Source of the DNA: Leptospira_A sp046736045
GTDB lineage: Bacteria; Spirochaetota; Leptospiria; Leptospirales; Leptospiraceae
Direction of reading: 5' to 3'
Assembly (NCBI RefSeq): GCF_046736045.1
Contig: NZ_CP177134.1
Coordinates: 62,001-126,000, forward strand
Length of the DNA stretch: 64,000 bases
The first letter of the stretch is position 1; each line of letters opens with the position of its first letter. The position numbers and the translations under genes are program-made. Below, in pieces: positions 17,014 to 24,273 of this stretch. The notes beneath the pieces were generated by a model. It did not search any database. It saw only the letters and a program-made list of their open reading frames with translations, and had not been told where the DNA came from.

Positions 17014-17672
17014 TTGTTATTTTTTTCTTTTCTTTCACTGTACCTGTCTACCAAATAATAGGAAATATCTCTTGAAAGAAAAGTAAATTTCAAAAGTTCT
17101 TCCATCACATCAACCAACCGATCACGGTAGCCGGATTCTTTCATCGTTCCATCTTCTTGAAACTCATTAAAAACTTTCGCAACCGAAGATTGATTCGGGA
17201 TGGTAATCATCCTCATCCACCTTCCTAAAATCCTCATATTATTGACTGCATTGAAACTCTGAGATCCACCTGACACCTGCAAAACGGCAAGTGTTTTTCC
17301 TTGAGTCGGTCTCACAGCACCTATATTAAGAGGAATCCAATCGATCATAGTCTTCATAAGTCCCGTCATATTTCCATGCATTTCAGGGGAAGACCAAACC
17401 TGCCCTTCCGACCATTGACTCAAACTTCGAAGCTCGGTCACTTTCGGATGATCTACCGAACAGTCTCCATCATAAATAGGAATTCCGTCCGGGTTGAACA
17501 TTTTTACTTCAGCACCAAAAAATTCCAAAATTCGTTTCGCCTCTTCGGCAAGTAACCGGGAATACGATTTGTTGCGCAAAGAACCATATAAAATCAATAT
17601 TTTGGGTTTGTGCGAGGAAGTTACGATTTGTTCGGGAAAAGACGAGAATGTATGATTTTTTAAATATTGCAT
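17010..17672 (-). CDS. arsH: ArsH-type NADPH-dependent FMN reductase
   Basis: Flavodoxin-like FMN reductase of 220 aa. In other bacteria ArsH oxidises trivalent organoarsenicals to less toxic pentavalent forms. KILILYGSLRNKSYSRLLAE (about residues 24-43) is the ArsH/NADPH-dependent FMN reductase phosphate loop (GSLRxxSxSR), WSSPEMHGNMTGLMKTMIDW (about 93-112) is the FMN-binding segment, and VSGGSQSFNAVNNMRILGRW (about 133-152) is typical of ArsH. It lies third in arsR-arsC-arsH-GNAT, 64 bases after arsC, and its stop overlaps the next start. Confidence 0.88.
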   Translation of the reverse strand: MQYLKNHTFSSFPEQIVTSSHKPKILILYGSLRNKSYSRLLAEEAKRILEFFGAEVKMFNPDGIPIYDGDCSVDHPKVTELRSLSQWSEGQVWSSPEMHGNMTGLMKTMIDWIPLNIGAVRPTQGKTLAVLQVSGGSQSFNAVNNMRILGRWMRMITIPNQSSVAKVFNEFQEDGTMKESGYRDRLVDVMEELLKFTFLSRDISYYLVDRYSERKEKNNK

Positions 17673-17736
17673 TGTAATCCAATTTGAAAGTTCAAGATTA
17701 TTTCCGACTCATTTCGAAACTTTAGTATAACAAACG

Positions 17737-18162
17737 CTATACCAAAATATTCTCTTTTAAAAATTCCTGCGAATACTTACGGATCTCTTCTCTTACTTTA
17801 CGAAACTCGTTCCATATTTCGTCCTCACTACCTTTGGCTTTCGCCGGATCAGAAAAATTCCGATGAAATCGGATCGCATCCGATGGAAAATAAGGACAAT
17901 TTTCTTTTGCATGATCGCAAACGGTGATGATAAAATCAAAGGGGATCCCTTTGTATTCGTTGATGTGGTTGGAAGTATGAAATGAAATATCTATACCTGC
18001 TTCCTTCATAATTAAAACCGCTTTTGGATTCACTCCGTGCGTTTCGATCCCGGCGCTGTAAATATTTGCTTGATCACCGGCATAAAACTTGAGCCAGCCT
18101 TCTGCGATTTGACTTCTGCAACTATTGCCGGTGCAAAGTACTAGTATATTTTTCGGTTCCAT
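17737..18162 (-). CDS. arsC: Arsenate reductase, thioredoxin-coupled (LMW phosphatase type)
   Basis: Reduces arsenate to arsenite, 141 aa from the ATG whose first base is the last base of the arsR stop codon. NILVLCTGNSCRSQIAEGW (about residues 5-23) is the CX5R phosphatase loop with the catalytic Cys, and FDFIITVCDHAKENCPYFP (about 75-93) supplies the two further Cys used in the intramolecular disulfide cascade of thioredoxin-linked ArsC enzymes. An in-frame TTG two codons upstream is less likely. No ArsB or Acr3 arsenite pump gene follows, which is unusual for an operon making arsenite. Confidence 0.9.
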   Translation of the reverse strand: MEPKNILVLCTGNSCRSQIAEGWLKFYAGDQANIYSAGIETHGVNPKAVLIMKEAGIDISFHTSNHINEYKGIPFDFIITVCDHAKENCPYFPSDAIRFHRNFSDPAKAKGSEDEIWNEFRKVREEIRKYSQEFLKENILV

Positions 18163-18506
18163 TAACAACAGTTCCTCTTTGCTCTTGGTTTATGTTTTTT
18201 TAAATCAGCAAAAAAAACTTTGGAGTCCTCTTGAAAGGTTTCAAAAACAGACCAGTTGATACAATAACAGGACTTTTTACCTTCTATCTCTCCTATAATC
18301 AAACCAACCTCTTTCAATTCCTTTAAGTGCTGCGAAACCGTGGCCTGTGCAAGCGGCAAAACTTCTACAATCTCACCACAAATACATTCCTCTCTCTCTG
18401 CAATCGTTTGCAAGATTGCAATTCTTGCAGGATGAGAAATCGCTTTTGCAAAAAGAGCCAAAGACTGAGAAGCTTTATCGAATTCCTCTTTTTTATTCAC
18501 TGACAT
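18162..18506 (-). CDS. arsR: ArsR-family arsenic-responsive repressor
   Basis: Winged-helix repressor of 114 aa that leaves DNA when it binds arsenite. ALFAKAISHPARIAILQTIA is the N-terminal helix pair, EECICGEIVEVLPLAQATVS (about residues 38-57) combines the metal-binding Cys pair (C-I-C, the ELCVCDL-like box) with the recognition helix, and GLIIGEIEGKKSCYCINW is the wing. A terminal NCC may add ligands. It is the first gene of the operon. The ATG lies only about 14 bases from a TATAAT-like -10 within the operator-like repeat, and no ribosome-binding site is visible, so the transcript may be almost leaderless. Confidence 0.9.
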   Translation of the reverse strand: MSVNKKEEFDKASQSLALFAKAISHPARIAILQTIAEREECICGEIVEVLPLAQATVSQHLKELKEVGLIIGEIEGKKSCYCINWSVFETFQEDSKVFFADLKKHKPRAKRNCC

Positions 18507-18512
18507 ATTGTA

Positions 18513-18530
18513 TATCGTAATTATACGATA
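18513..18530 (-). promoter_or_regulatory. ArsR operator-like inverted repeat with an embedded -10
   Basis: TATCGTA-ATTA-TACGATA is a perfect seven-base inverted repeat just upstream of arsR. On the reverse strand its centre reads TATAAT (18525 down to 18520), a consensus -10 element, so bound ArsR would cover the promoter. Autoregulation is the known mode for ArsR. Confidence 0.7.
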
Positions 18531-18800
18531 ATAGAAATCAATAAAAATTTCATCTCATTTCAAAACCCTAAAACAAGTTACATACAAAAGAATGAAGTAT
18601 TATGCCAAAGATAGAAAATTGATTCCGGGATTCCTCATGAAAAAATACAACCGTGTCATAGGTAAGGCAACCATAGAAAAACAGTTACATTCTCTTTTTA
18701 GGATTTCCCTAAACAAAAAAACAAACAAACATAAGTTATGCTAAATTAGAATAAATGCCGAGTGATGACACAAATGAATTTGTTTCACTTACCAAAGCCA

Positions 18801-18816
18801 CTAGTATATATACTAG
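18801..18816. repeat. Perfect 16-base palindrome
   Basis: CTAGTATATATACTAG is a perfect palindrome in the spacer, about 210 bases before the HD-GYP-like start. It could be an operator or a cruciform-prone site; CTAG is usually rare in bacterial DNA, and it occurs twice here. Confidence 0.6.
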
Positions 18817-18900
18817 CATTCCAAAAAACAAACAACCTTTCCATTGAAATTTTTTAACTAACGAACAAATACTTTTTAAAATTGTAAATTTATTTTACAC

Positions 18901-18978
18901 AAGCATCGTTATTATTTCCATAGCAAGGAAAGCATTGTTTTATTCGTCAAATGCTTACAATTGATCGGAAAAGCATTT
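18901..18978. promoter_or_regulatory. Cluster of AAGCAT(T) boxes upstream of the HD-GYP-like gene
   Basis: Four copies occur: AAGCAT at 18901, AAGCATT at 18930, the reverse AATGCTT at 18950 and AAGCATT at 18971. The last two extend to a perfect eight-base inverted repeat, AAATGCTT (18949-18956) with AAGCATTT (18971-18978). Spacing of about 20-30 bases is compatible with repeated regulator binding at a promoter. Confidence 0.4.
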
Positions 18979-19025
18979 AGGGATTTTCCTCAAACGCAGC
19001 TTTACCAACAAACGGAGATTATATC

Positions 19026-20489
19026 TTGAACGGCCCAAACCAAGTCTCTAAAGACAAACTCGCCAAATTTGAATTAACCGAAGAATCTTTAAATAGTTTT
19101 CGCAAAAACAGCAGCATCCCACTTGATTTATACAATAAAGACGGCCAGATACTCATTCATAAAAAGAAAAATCCGACGATTGATGATTTCGGAAAATTAC
19201 TTAAGTTCGAATTGCAGGGAGTTTATTTTTTAGTTTCCGAATTAAACAAAGGACGATCTGCAAGTAAACTCGCAGAACTAAACAAGTCCCAAACCGTCAA
19301 ACTATTCGATCAGGAAAAAACAGAACGGTTTGCAAAACAATCCGCAGCACTTATCGAAGATTTGAGAAAAACATCCTTCTCATCCGAACAGGCGATCATG
19401 GTGGATCGTTCCATTAACGAAATCCTCACCGACTTCACAAGCAACCCCGATTTCGAATCCGGCATTTTCAATATTCTTGAAATCCTGAGCGTGGCGGGAG
19501 TTCCTCTCGAATCCGAACTTATGACAAAAAGAACCATCGTTGCGATGGGAATGAAAGTAAGAACCAAAAAGATCGTAGAAGACAGCAACAAAAAACCGGA
19601 CAAGACAGACCATCTAACATTGATGATGGCGAGTTATCTGGCTGATGTTGGTTATACCAAAATCGACGTAAAAGAACATCCCAAATTGTCGAAAGAAGAA
19701 TACGCGGTGATTCAGCAACATCCCATCATCAGTTATCTGATGACATTAAGTGCTCCCGAAATTTCCACTGACGTAAGAACTCTCATCCTCAATCATCACA
19801 GACCTTACCGCGGAACGGGAGTAAACAACAACTTTCCCGATACGAGAAACATATTCACCAAACTCATGTCAGTTCGTGACATATACAATAAAGATATCGG
19901 AAAAGAAAGAATTGTTACGGATATAGAAAAACAGCTTCATTTGCAGGAAAACAATGTTTCCACAAGCAGCCGTGAAGAGGATATCGCAATTCTTGCATTG
20001 GCGAGCGAATATGCATCACTGACTTCGGACCAATCCTGGAGACAGGCATTCAAATCCTCTACCGCTCTAAAAATGATTCTGAACGATTCCTTCTTTTCCT
20101 ATAGCAACAAAAACATCCGCCACCTGCTCGATTACGTCGGTTCCAGTTTGACCAACAATCAAAACATCATCAATCCAGGCGACTTTATCATCACGGCAGC
20201 GATGGATTCCGAAAAACATGTACATTTTGATATTTGTGAAGTATTGGAAGTGGATAGATTCCAGACCAGACCCAAATTGCAAAGACTTTGCACGATCAAA
20301 CCGATTTTCAAAAAAGCAAACAAATATAAAATCGCAGATTTTGATTTAACCCAGATACGTATCGACAAAAGAAAAGCGATCATCGATCTATCTCATACCG
20401 CAGGATCGACAAGAGTCATCTATGTCATAGATAAGGAACTCAACGAACCTTTGTTTGATGCCGTTCACAAACTAAACAAAGCAAGTTAA
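19026..20489 (+). CDS. Degenerate HD-GYP-domain protein
   Basis: Cytoplasmic protein of 487 aa. The middle (about residues 135-300) follows the HD-GYP layout: helices with TDHLTLMMASYLADVGYTKID where HDIGK is expected, then KLSKEEYAVIQQHPIISYLM (the HPxxG region), and LILNHHRPYRGTGVNNN where HHExxDGxGYP is expected. Key metal ligands and the GYP motif are altered, so a c-di-GMP phosphodiesterase activity is doubtful and a ligand-sensing or scaffold role is more likely. The C-terminal 120 residues form a beta-rich domain without an obvious family. The TTG start is chosen because GGAG at 19014-19017 is eight bases before it and no ATG lies near. Confidence 0.75.
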   Translation: MNGPNQVSKDKLAKFELTEESLNSFRKNSSIPLDLYNKDGQILIHKKKNPTIDDFGKLLKFELQGVYFLVSELNKGRSASKLAELNKSQTVKLFDQEKTERFAKQSAALIEDLRKTSFSSEQAIMVDRSINEILTDFTSNPDFESGIFNILEILSVAGVPLESELMTKRTIVAMGMKVRTKKIVEDSNKKPDKTDHLTLMMASYLADVGYTKIDVKEHPKLSKEEYAVIQQHPIISYLMTLSAPEISTDVRTLILNHHRPYRGTGVNNNFPDTRNIFTKLMSVRDIYNKDIGKERIVTDIEKQLHLQENNVSTSSREEDIAILALASEYASLTSDQSWRQAFKSSTALKMILNDSFFSYSNKNIRHLLDYVGSSLTNNQNIINPGDFIITAAMDSEKHVHFDICEVLEVDRFQTRPKLQRLCTIKPIFKKANKYKIADFDLTQIRIDKRKAIIDLSHTAGSTRVIYVIDKELNEPLFDAVHKLNKAS

Positions 20490-20615
20490 TCGAAGTTTAC
20501 TTTTCATTTACACATTATTTTTTTCGTTTCCGCATCTCTTAAAAAGCTCACCGATAACGAAATCGTTCCGTAAATTCCAAAACGGAGCCATAACTCCCTG
20601 ATTTCTATGTTGAAT

Positions 20616-20639
20616 TTAAAAAAAGACGGATTTTTTTAA
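20616..20639 (+). terminator. Weak AT-only hairpin after the HD-GYP-like gene
   Basis: TTAAAAAAA (20616-20624) pairs with TTTTTTTAA (20631-20639). The stem has no G-C pairs, so it is only a possible bidirectional terminator, about 130 bases after the stop. Confidence 0.3.
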
Positions 20640-20701
20640 GTGATTTATAATACGGAAGGCCATCTGATGATTTAAGTAAGGTATAAAAAGGTCTCTTTTT
20701 C

Positions 20702-21520
20702 TTGATTAAAAACTTATTATTTCCTTTTTTCCATTTAAGTGCGGATGTTTTATTATCCGTATTCGGCAACGTTGCACTACTCTGTTTTTCTTTTTCCATA
20801 AAACCGAAACCACCTGCTCTTATTTGTTTGGGACTCGCCGTATTTTCGATTTACATCCTGGATCGTTCTTTCGATTCCATCAGGGAAAAAAAAGGAACAG
20901 GGACGGAACGAGGAAAATTCTATCAGAACAAAATAGGTCTTACCGTTTTTATCGGCTTACTTTCGTTAATGGTGAGTGTGGTATTGGCTTTTATATTTTT
21001 ACCGTTATCTTTTTTTCTTGCAGGAATGGTTCTCGGTTTTTTGGTATTTTTGTATTTTATCACTACTCAGTTTTTTCGAATTTCCTTTTTGCCGAAGGAA
21101 GTTGTTCTTTCTTTGCTTTATATTTTGGGAATCTCATTCCCCATACTACTCGAACGGTTTCCCGTTTATGACGAGTATCCGATTCTTTTCACATTATTTC
21201 TTTCCGTTCTTTGCAATGTGCTTTTGACATATAGAAACGATTTGGAATGGGACAAACAGTTCCACTTCAAAACAATCACTCTGTATCTGGGAAAAGAATA
21301 TTCCACCATGTTGTTTTATACTCTCGCCGGCATAGGAATCGGGACTTGCATTTATTTCGGATTCCAAAATCCGAATCATCGTATACCTGCGTTTTGTTTA
21401 TCATTTAGCTTCTGTTACTTGATCTTTCTCGAACCCTTCGGAAGAAAAAATTCCCGTCAGTGGTTTAAAATTTTTTGCGAACTCGCCTACACTCCCTTTT
21501 TGTTTCTTTGGATCATTTAA
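20702..21520 (+). CDS. UbiA-family prenyltransferase-like membrane protein
   Basis: Integral membrane protein of 272 aa with about eight or nine hydrophobic helices. Two loops carry UbiA signatures. YILDRSFDSIREKKG (about residues 51-65) stands in place of the NDxxDxxxD motif, and YRNDLEWDKQFHFKTITLYLG (about 177-197, read as NDxEWD..KTxTLxLG) matches the second Asp-rich motif followed by the T-L-x-x-L-G strand. UbiA enzymes transfer prenyl chains to aromatic or other acceptors (quinones, haem, lipids); the acceptor is unknown here and the first motif is shortened. The TTG start has AAGG at about 20687-20690 upstream. A small membrane protein follows after 24 bases. Confidence 0.65.
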   Translation: MIKNLLFPFFHLSADVLLSVFGNVALLCFSFSIKPKPPALICLGLAVFSIYILDRSFDSIREKKGTGTERGKFYQNKIGLTVFIGLLSLMVSVVLAFIFLPLSFFLAGMVLGFLVFLYFITTQFFRISFLPKEVVLSLLYILGISFPILLERFPVYDEYPILFTLFLSVLCNVLLTYRNDLEWDKQFHFKTITLYLGKEYSTMLFYTLAGIGIGTCIYFGFQNPNHRIPAFCLSFSFCYLIFLEPFGRKNSRQWFKIFCELAYTPFLFLWII

Positions 21521-21544
21521 TTTTTTCTGTTCCTCAAAGTCCGA

Positions 21545-21862
21545 ATGGAATTTCTTTGCTATATGATCTTAGTGGTGATACACATTCTTCTTTTGGCAGG
21601 CCTCTCTTTTTATCTGATTTTTGTTTCCAAAAAAAAGGAACCTTTGCTTTCTACGGGTTTTTTTCCGGCACTTTCCCAAAGCCCCAAAAACCTGAAGTTA
21701 CCGATCAATTTGATCCTGTTTTTTTCCTTCTTACTCTTTTTACTCCTCCCCTTAACCGCCGGACTGAGTCTCTTTCTCAAAACGGACGGAAATGTGCTTG
21801 TAGTCATTTTCTTTATCATATGGGCGTACAACTGGTCCAAATACGTTTTTCTACGAGAATAA
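21545..21862 (+). CDS. Small membrane protein, unrecognised
   Basis: Protein of 105 aa with three hydrophobic segments (about residues 6-26, 53-75 and 83-98), a Lys-rich first cytoplasmic loop (VSKKKEPLL) and no Cys or catalytic motif. It lies 24 bases after the UbiA-like gene and is probably cotranscribed. An ATG at 21563 is an equally plausible start; neither has a clear ribosome-binding site. Confidence 0.55.
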   Translation: MEFLCYMILVVIHILLLAGLSFYLIFVSKKKEPLLSTGFFPALSQSPKNLKLPINLILFFSFLLFLLLPLTAGLSLFLKTDGNVLVVIFFIIWAYNWSKYVFLRE

Positions 21863-21930
21863 AAGACTTCCCTTCTCCCTTCCCTCTCATTTTCTGGTTG
21901 TAAGGTAATCCAGGAAAACGGGGTTAAGGA

Positions 21931-22692
21931 ATGAAAATTGTTGTTCTTGTAAAGCAGGTTCCAGATACGGAAACCTCCATTAAGGTGGGAGATAAGGCTA
22001 TTAACGAAGCCGGTGTCAAATGGATCATCTCCCCATATGATGAATTCGCTATTGAAGAAGGAATTCGTATTCGTGAAAAAACGGGTGGCGAAGTAATCGC
22101 TGTTTCCCTTGGTCCAGACAGAGTTGTAGAGGCACTTAGAACCGCTTATGCAATGGGTGTTGATCGTGCAGTTCACGTAAAAGTGGACGATTATGTAACT
22201 TTTGACTCTACTTACACTTCTGAGCTACTCGCAAACTTAATCAAATCTGAAAATGCAGATCTAATCATCGGTGGTCGCCAATCCATTGATACTGACAGTT
22301 CACAAGTAGTGATTCAAATCGCAGAAAGACTGAACATCCCTCACGTTGCAATGGCTCTCAAGTTAGAACTTGATGGCAAAAAAGTAACTGCGACACGTGA
22401 AGTGGAAGGCGGAACTGAAAGCGTAGAAACACAAGCTCCTGTAGCTGTGACTGCTCAAAAAGGCCTCAACGAGCCAAGATACCCTAGCTTAAAAGGTATC
22501 ATGTCTGCTAAGAAAAAACCAGTGGAAGTGAAAAAACCAGACGAATTGGGAGCAACTGCTTCTAAGATCGAAGTTGTTGGTTTGGAACCACCTCCTCCAC
22601 GTATTTCCGGTAGAAAATTAGAAGCAGCCGATGCACAAGGTTTTGCTTCCCAACTCGTAAAAGCTCTTCGCGAAGAAGCGAAAGTTATCTAA
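21931..22692 (+). CDS. etfB: Electron transfer flavoprotein, beta subunit
   Basis: Small subunit (253 aa) of the heterodimeric FAD/AMP electron carrier that takes electrons from acyl-CoA dehydrogenases to the respiratory chain. MKIVVLVKQVPDTE opens the adenine-nucleotide alpha-hydrolase-like fold, GVKWIISPYDEFAIEEGIRI (about residues 28-47) and RQSIDTDSSQVVIQIAERLN (about 115-134) are typical, and the tail after RYPSLKGIMSAKKKPVE extends to the partner. AAGGA precedes the ATG. etfA follows after 10 bases. The pair is consistent with the several beta-oxidation genes in the window. Confidence 0.96.
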   Translation: MKIVVLVKQVPDTETSIKVGDKAINEAGVKWIISPYDEFAIEEGIRIREKTGGEVIAVSLGPDRVVEALRTAYAMGVDRAVHVKVDDYVTFDSTYTSELLANLIKSENADLIIGGRQSIDTDSSQVVIQIAERLNIPHVAMALKLELDGKKVTATREVEGGTESVETQAPVAVTAQKGLNEPRYPSLKGIMSAKKKPVEVKKPDELGATASKIEVVGLEPPPPRISGRKLEAADAQGFASQLVKALREEAKVI

Positions 22693-22702
22693 GGAGAAGA
22701 TC

Positions 22703-23662
22703 ATGGCAGACGTATTAATAGTAGGCGAACTCAAAGACGGCGAACTTAAAAAAATTTCCAAAGAACTTACTTCCGCAGGTAGAAAGATTGCTGATGCGAT
22801 CGGCGGAAAAGTTCATGCTGTAATCATTACAGACAACATAGACAAATTTGCAGGAGACTTGAAAGCAGCAGGTGCTGACACCATCATCGGTGCGAACCTT
22901 GGTGACTTCAATCCTGAGGCTTATGCAAACGGAATCTACGCAATCATCCAAGAGAAAAAACCTTCGGTAGTTCTTCTACCTCACTCTTCTCAAGGAAAAG
23001 AATATTCCGCACGCGTTGCCATCAAAGCAAATGCAGGAATCGTTGCGGATGCAGTTGCTCTTTCTGTTGACGGCGGTAAAGTCGTTGCAAAAAAACCAAT
23101 CTACTCCGGAAAAGCTTACGCAAATTTCAAAGTAACATCTGAAATCCAAATTTTCACAGTTCGTGCCAACTCTCAGGAAGTAACTCCGAAAGACGGTGCA
23201 GGTGCTGTTGAAAAATCCGGTGCTTCTGCCGGTGAAGTGAGAACCAAATCACTTTCCAAAGACTTAAGCGGCGGAAACAAAGTTCAACTCGCGGATGCAT
23301 CCATCATCGTATCGGGTGGTCGTGGAATCAAAGGTCCTGAAAACTGGCCTCTCCTCCAAGACCTAGCGGATACTTTAGGGGCAGCCCTAGGAGCTTCCCG
23401 TGCAACTGTAGATGCCGGCTGGATTTCTCACGCACACCAAGTAGGTCAAACTGGTAAGACAGTTTCCCCTAACTGTTACATTGCATGCGGAATTTCCGGA
23501 GCAATCCAACATTTGGCTGGTATGGGATCTTCCAAGTACATCGTAGCAATCAACAAAGACGGAGACGCTCCTATCTTTAAAGTTGCTACTTACGGTATCG
23601 TGGCAGATTTATTCGAAGTAGTTCCGGCTCTCACGTCAGAATTCAAAAAAGTGCTGGGGTAA
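22703..23662 (+). CDS. etfA: Electron transfer flavoprotein, alpha subunit
   Basis: FAD-binding large subunit (319 aa) of the electron transfer flavoprotein. The N-terminal half has the ETF nucleotide-binding-like fold (MADVLIVGELKDGELKKISK). The C-terminal FAD domain begins near residue 195 with IIVSGGRGIKGPENWPLLQD, then GAALGASRATVDAGWISHAH and the signature GQTGKTVSPNCYIACGISGA (about 250-269) that binds FAD. AAGGAGA lies before the ATG. It is the usual partner of etfB directly upstream. Confidence 0.96.
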   Translation: MADVLIVGELKDGELKKISKELTSAGRKIADAIGGKVHAVIITDNIDKFAGDLKAAGADTIIGANLGDFNPEAYANGIYAIIQEKKPSVVLLPHSSQGKEYSARVAIKANAGIVADAVALSVDGGKVVAKKPIYSGKAYANFKVTSEIQIFTVRANSQEVTPKDGAGAVEKSGASAGEVRTKSLSKDLSGGNKVQLADASIIVSGGRGIKGPENWPLLQDLADTLGAALGASRATVDAGWISHAHQVGQTGKTVSPNCYIACGISGAIQHLAGMGSSKYIVAINKDGDAPIFKVATYGIVADLFEVVPALTSEFKKVLG

Positions 23663-23688
23663 TCCCAAGCGTTCTTTTAGATGGAGCT

Positions 23689-24270
23689 GTGCTTCTTTCT
23701 CTAAGATTAATTATCTCGTTTTCCCTCTTGTGCCTTTTTTCTTCCGAAATTTTGGCACAGGATGGAAGAGACAAACTCAATTCAATCATCGGTCGTTTGA
23801 ATTCCCTCGATAGTTTCCGCGCCACAGTCACTGTGAACGGAGGACTTACCGGAATCATTTCTTACAAAAATCCCTACCAATTGCATGTCCGCCTGAACGA
23901 TGGAAGGATTATTTCGTCCAATGGTAAGACATTATGGTTTTATAATCCGGATTCGTCCATTTCCGGAAAACAAGACCTGAAGGGTGTATCCGGTGGACTC
24001 GGTGGATTTTTATCAGGTTACGAAAACGTAACCGTCAGTGGTAAAACTTTCCGCCTAACTTCACCTACAAAAAGATATACCGAAGTCATTTTAGTTGTAT
24101 CTGACAATGATATGCCAAGGGTTTTGAAAATGAAAAAGGAAGATGAGGAAGTGACAGAAATTGCTTTTTCCGGGATCGCTACCAATATAGGCCTCGGAAC
24201 TTCCCTTTTTAATTTTCAACCTCCTACAAGTTCTCAGATTGTCGAGAACCCATTAAACCAGAAGGAATAA
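23689..24270 (+). CDS. LolA-like exported protein
   Basis: Predicted periplasmic protein of 193 aa. A signal peptide covers residues 1-23 (LRLIISFSLLCLFSSEILAQ). The mature part has the LolA-type half-barrel layout: LDSFRATVTVNGGLTGIISY, PYQLHVRLNDGRIISSNGKT and LWFYNPDSSISGKQ, which follow the pattern of lipoprotein carriers. LolA shuttles lipoproteins from inner to outer membrane, which fits the lipoprotein-rich envelope of leptospires. The start is GTG at 23689; GGAG is only two bases away, so the true start is uncertain. The next gene begins three bases after the stop. Confidence 0.7.
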   Translation: MLLSLRLIISFSLLCLFSSEILAQDGRDKLNSIIGRLNSLDSFRATVTVNGGLTGIISYKNPYQLHVRLNDGRIISSNGKTLWFYNPDSSISGKQDLKGVSGGLGGFLSGYENVTVSGKTFRLTSPTKRYTEVILVVSDNDMPRVLKMKKEDEEVTEIAFSGIATNIGLGTSLFNFQPPTSSQIVENPLNQKE

Positions 24271-24273
24271 CGA

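Larger units (their letters stand above)
18531..19025. other. AT-rich intergenic region before the HD-GYP-like gene
   Basis: About 495 bases of very AT-rich DNA between divergent genes. It holds the 16-base palindrome at 18801-18816 and the AAGCATT cluster at 18901-18978, both listed separately. A 50-codon frame at 18592-18744 has no ribosome-binding site and Lys/Asn-rich content from the AT bias, so I do not call it a gene. Confidence 0.5.

Noticed and set aside
18592..18744. Open frame of 50 codons (MKYYAKDRKL...)
   Set aside because: No ribosome-binding site, AT-driven Lys/Asn-rich content, and it lies in a divergent promoter region; not supported as a gene.
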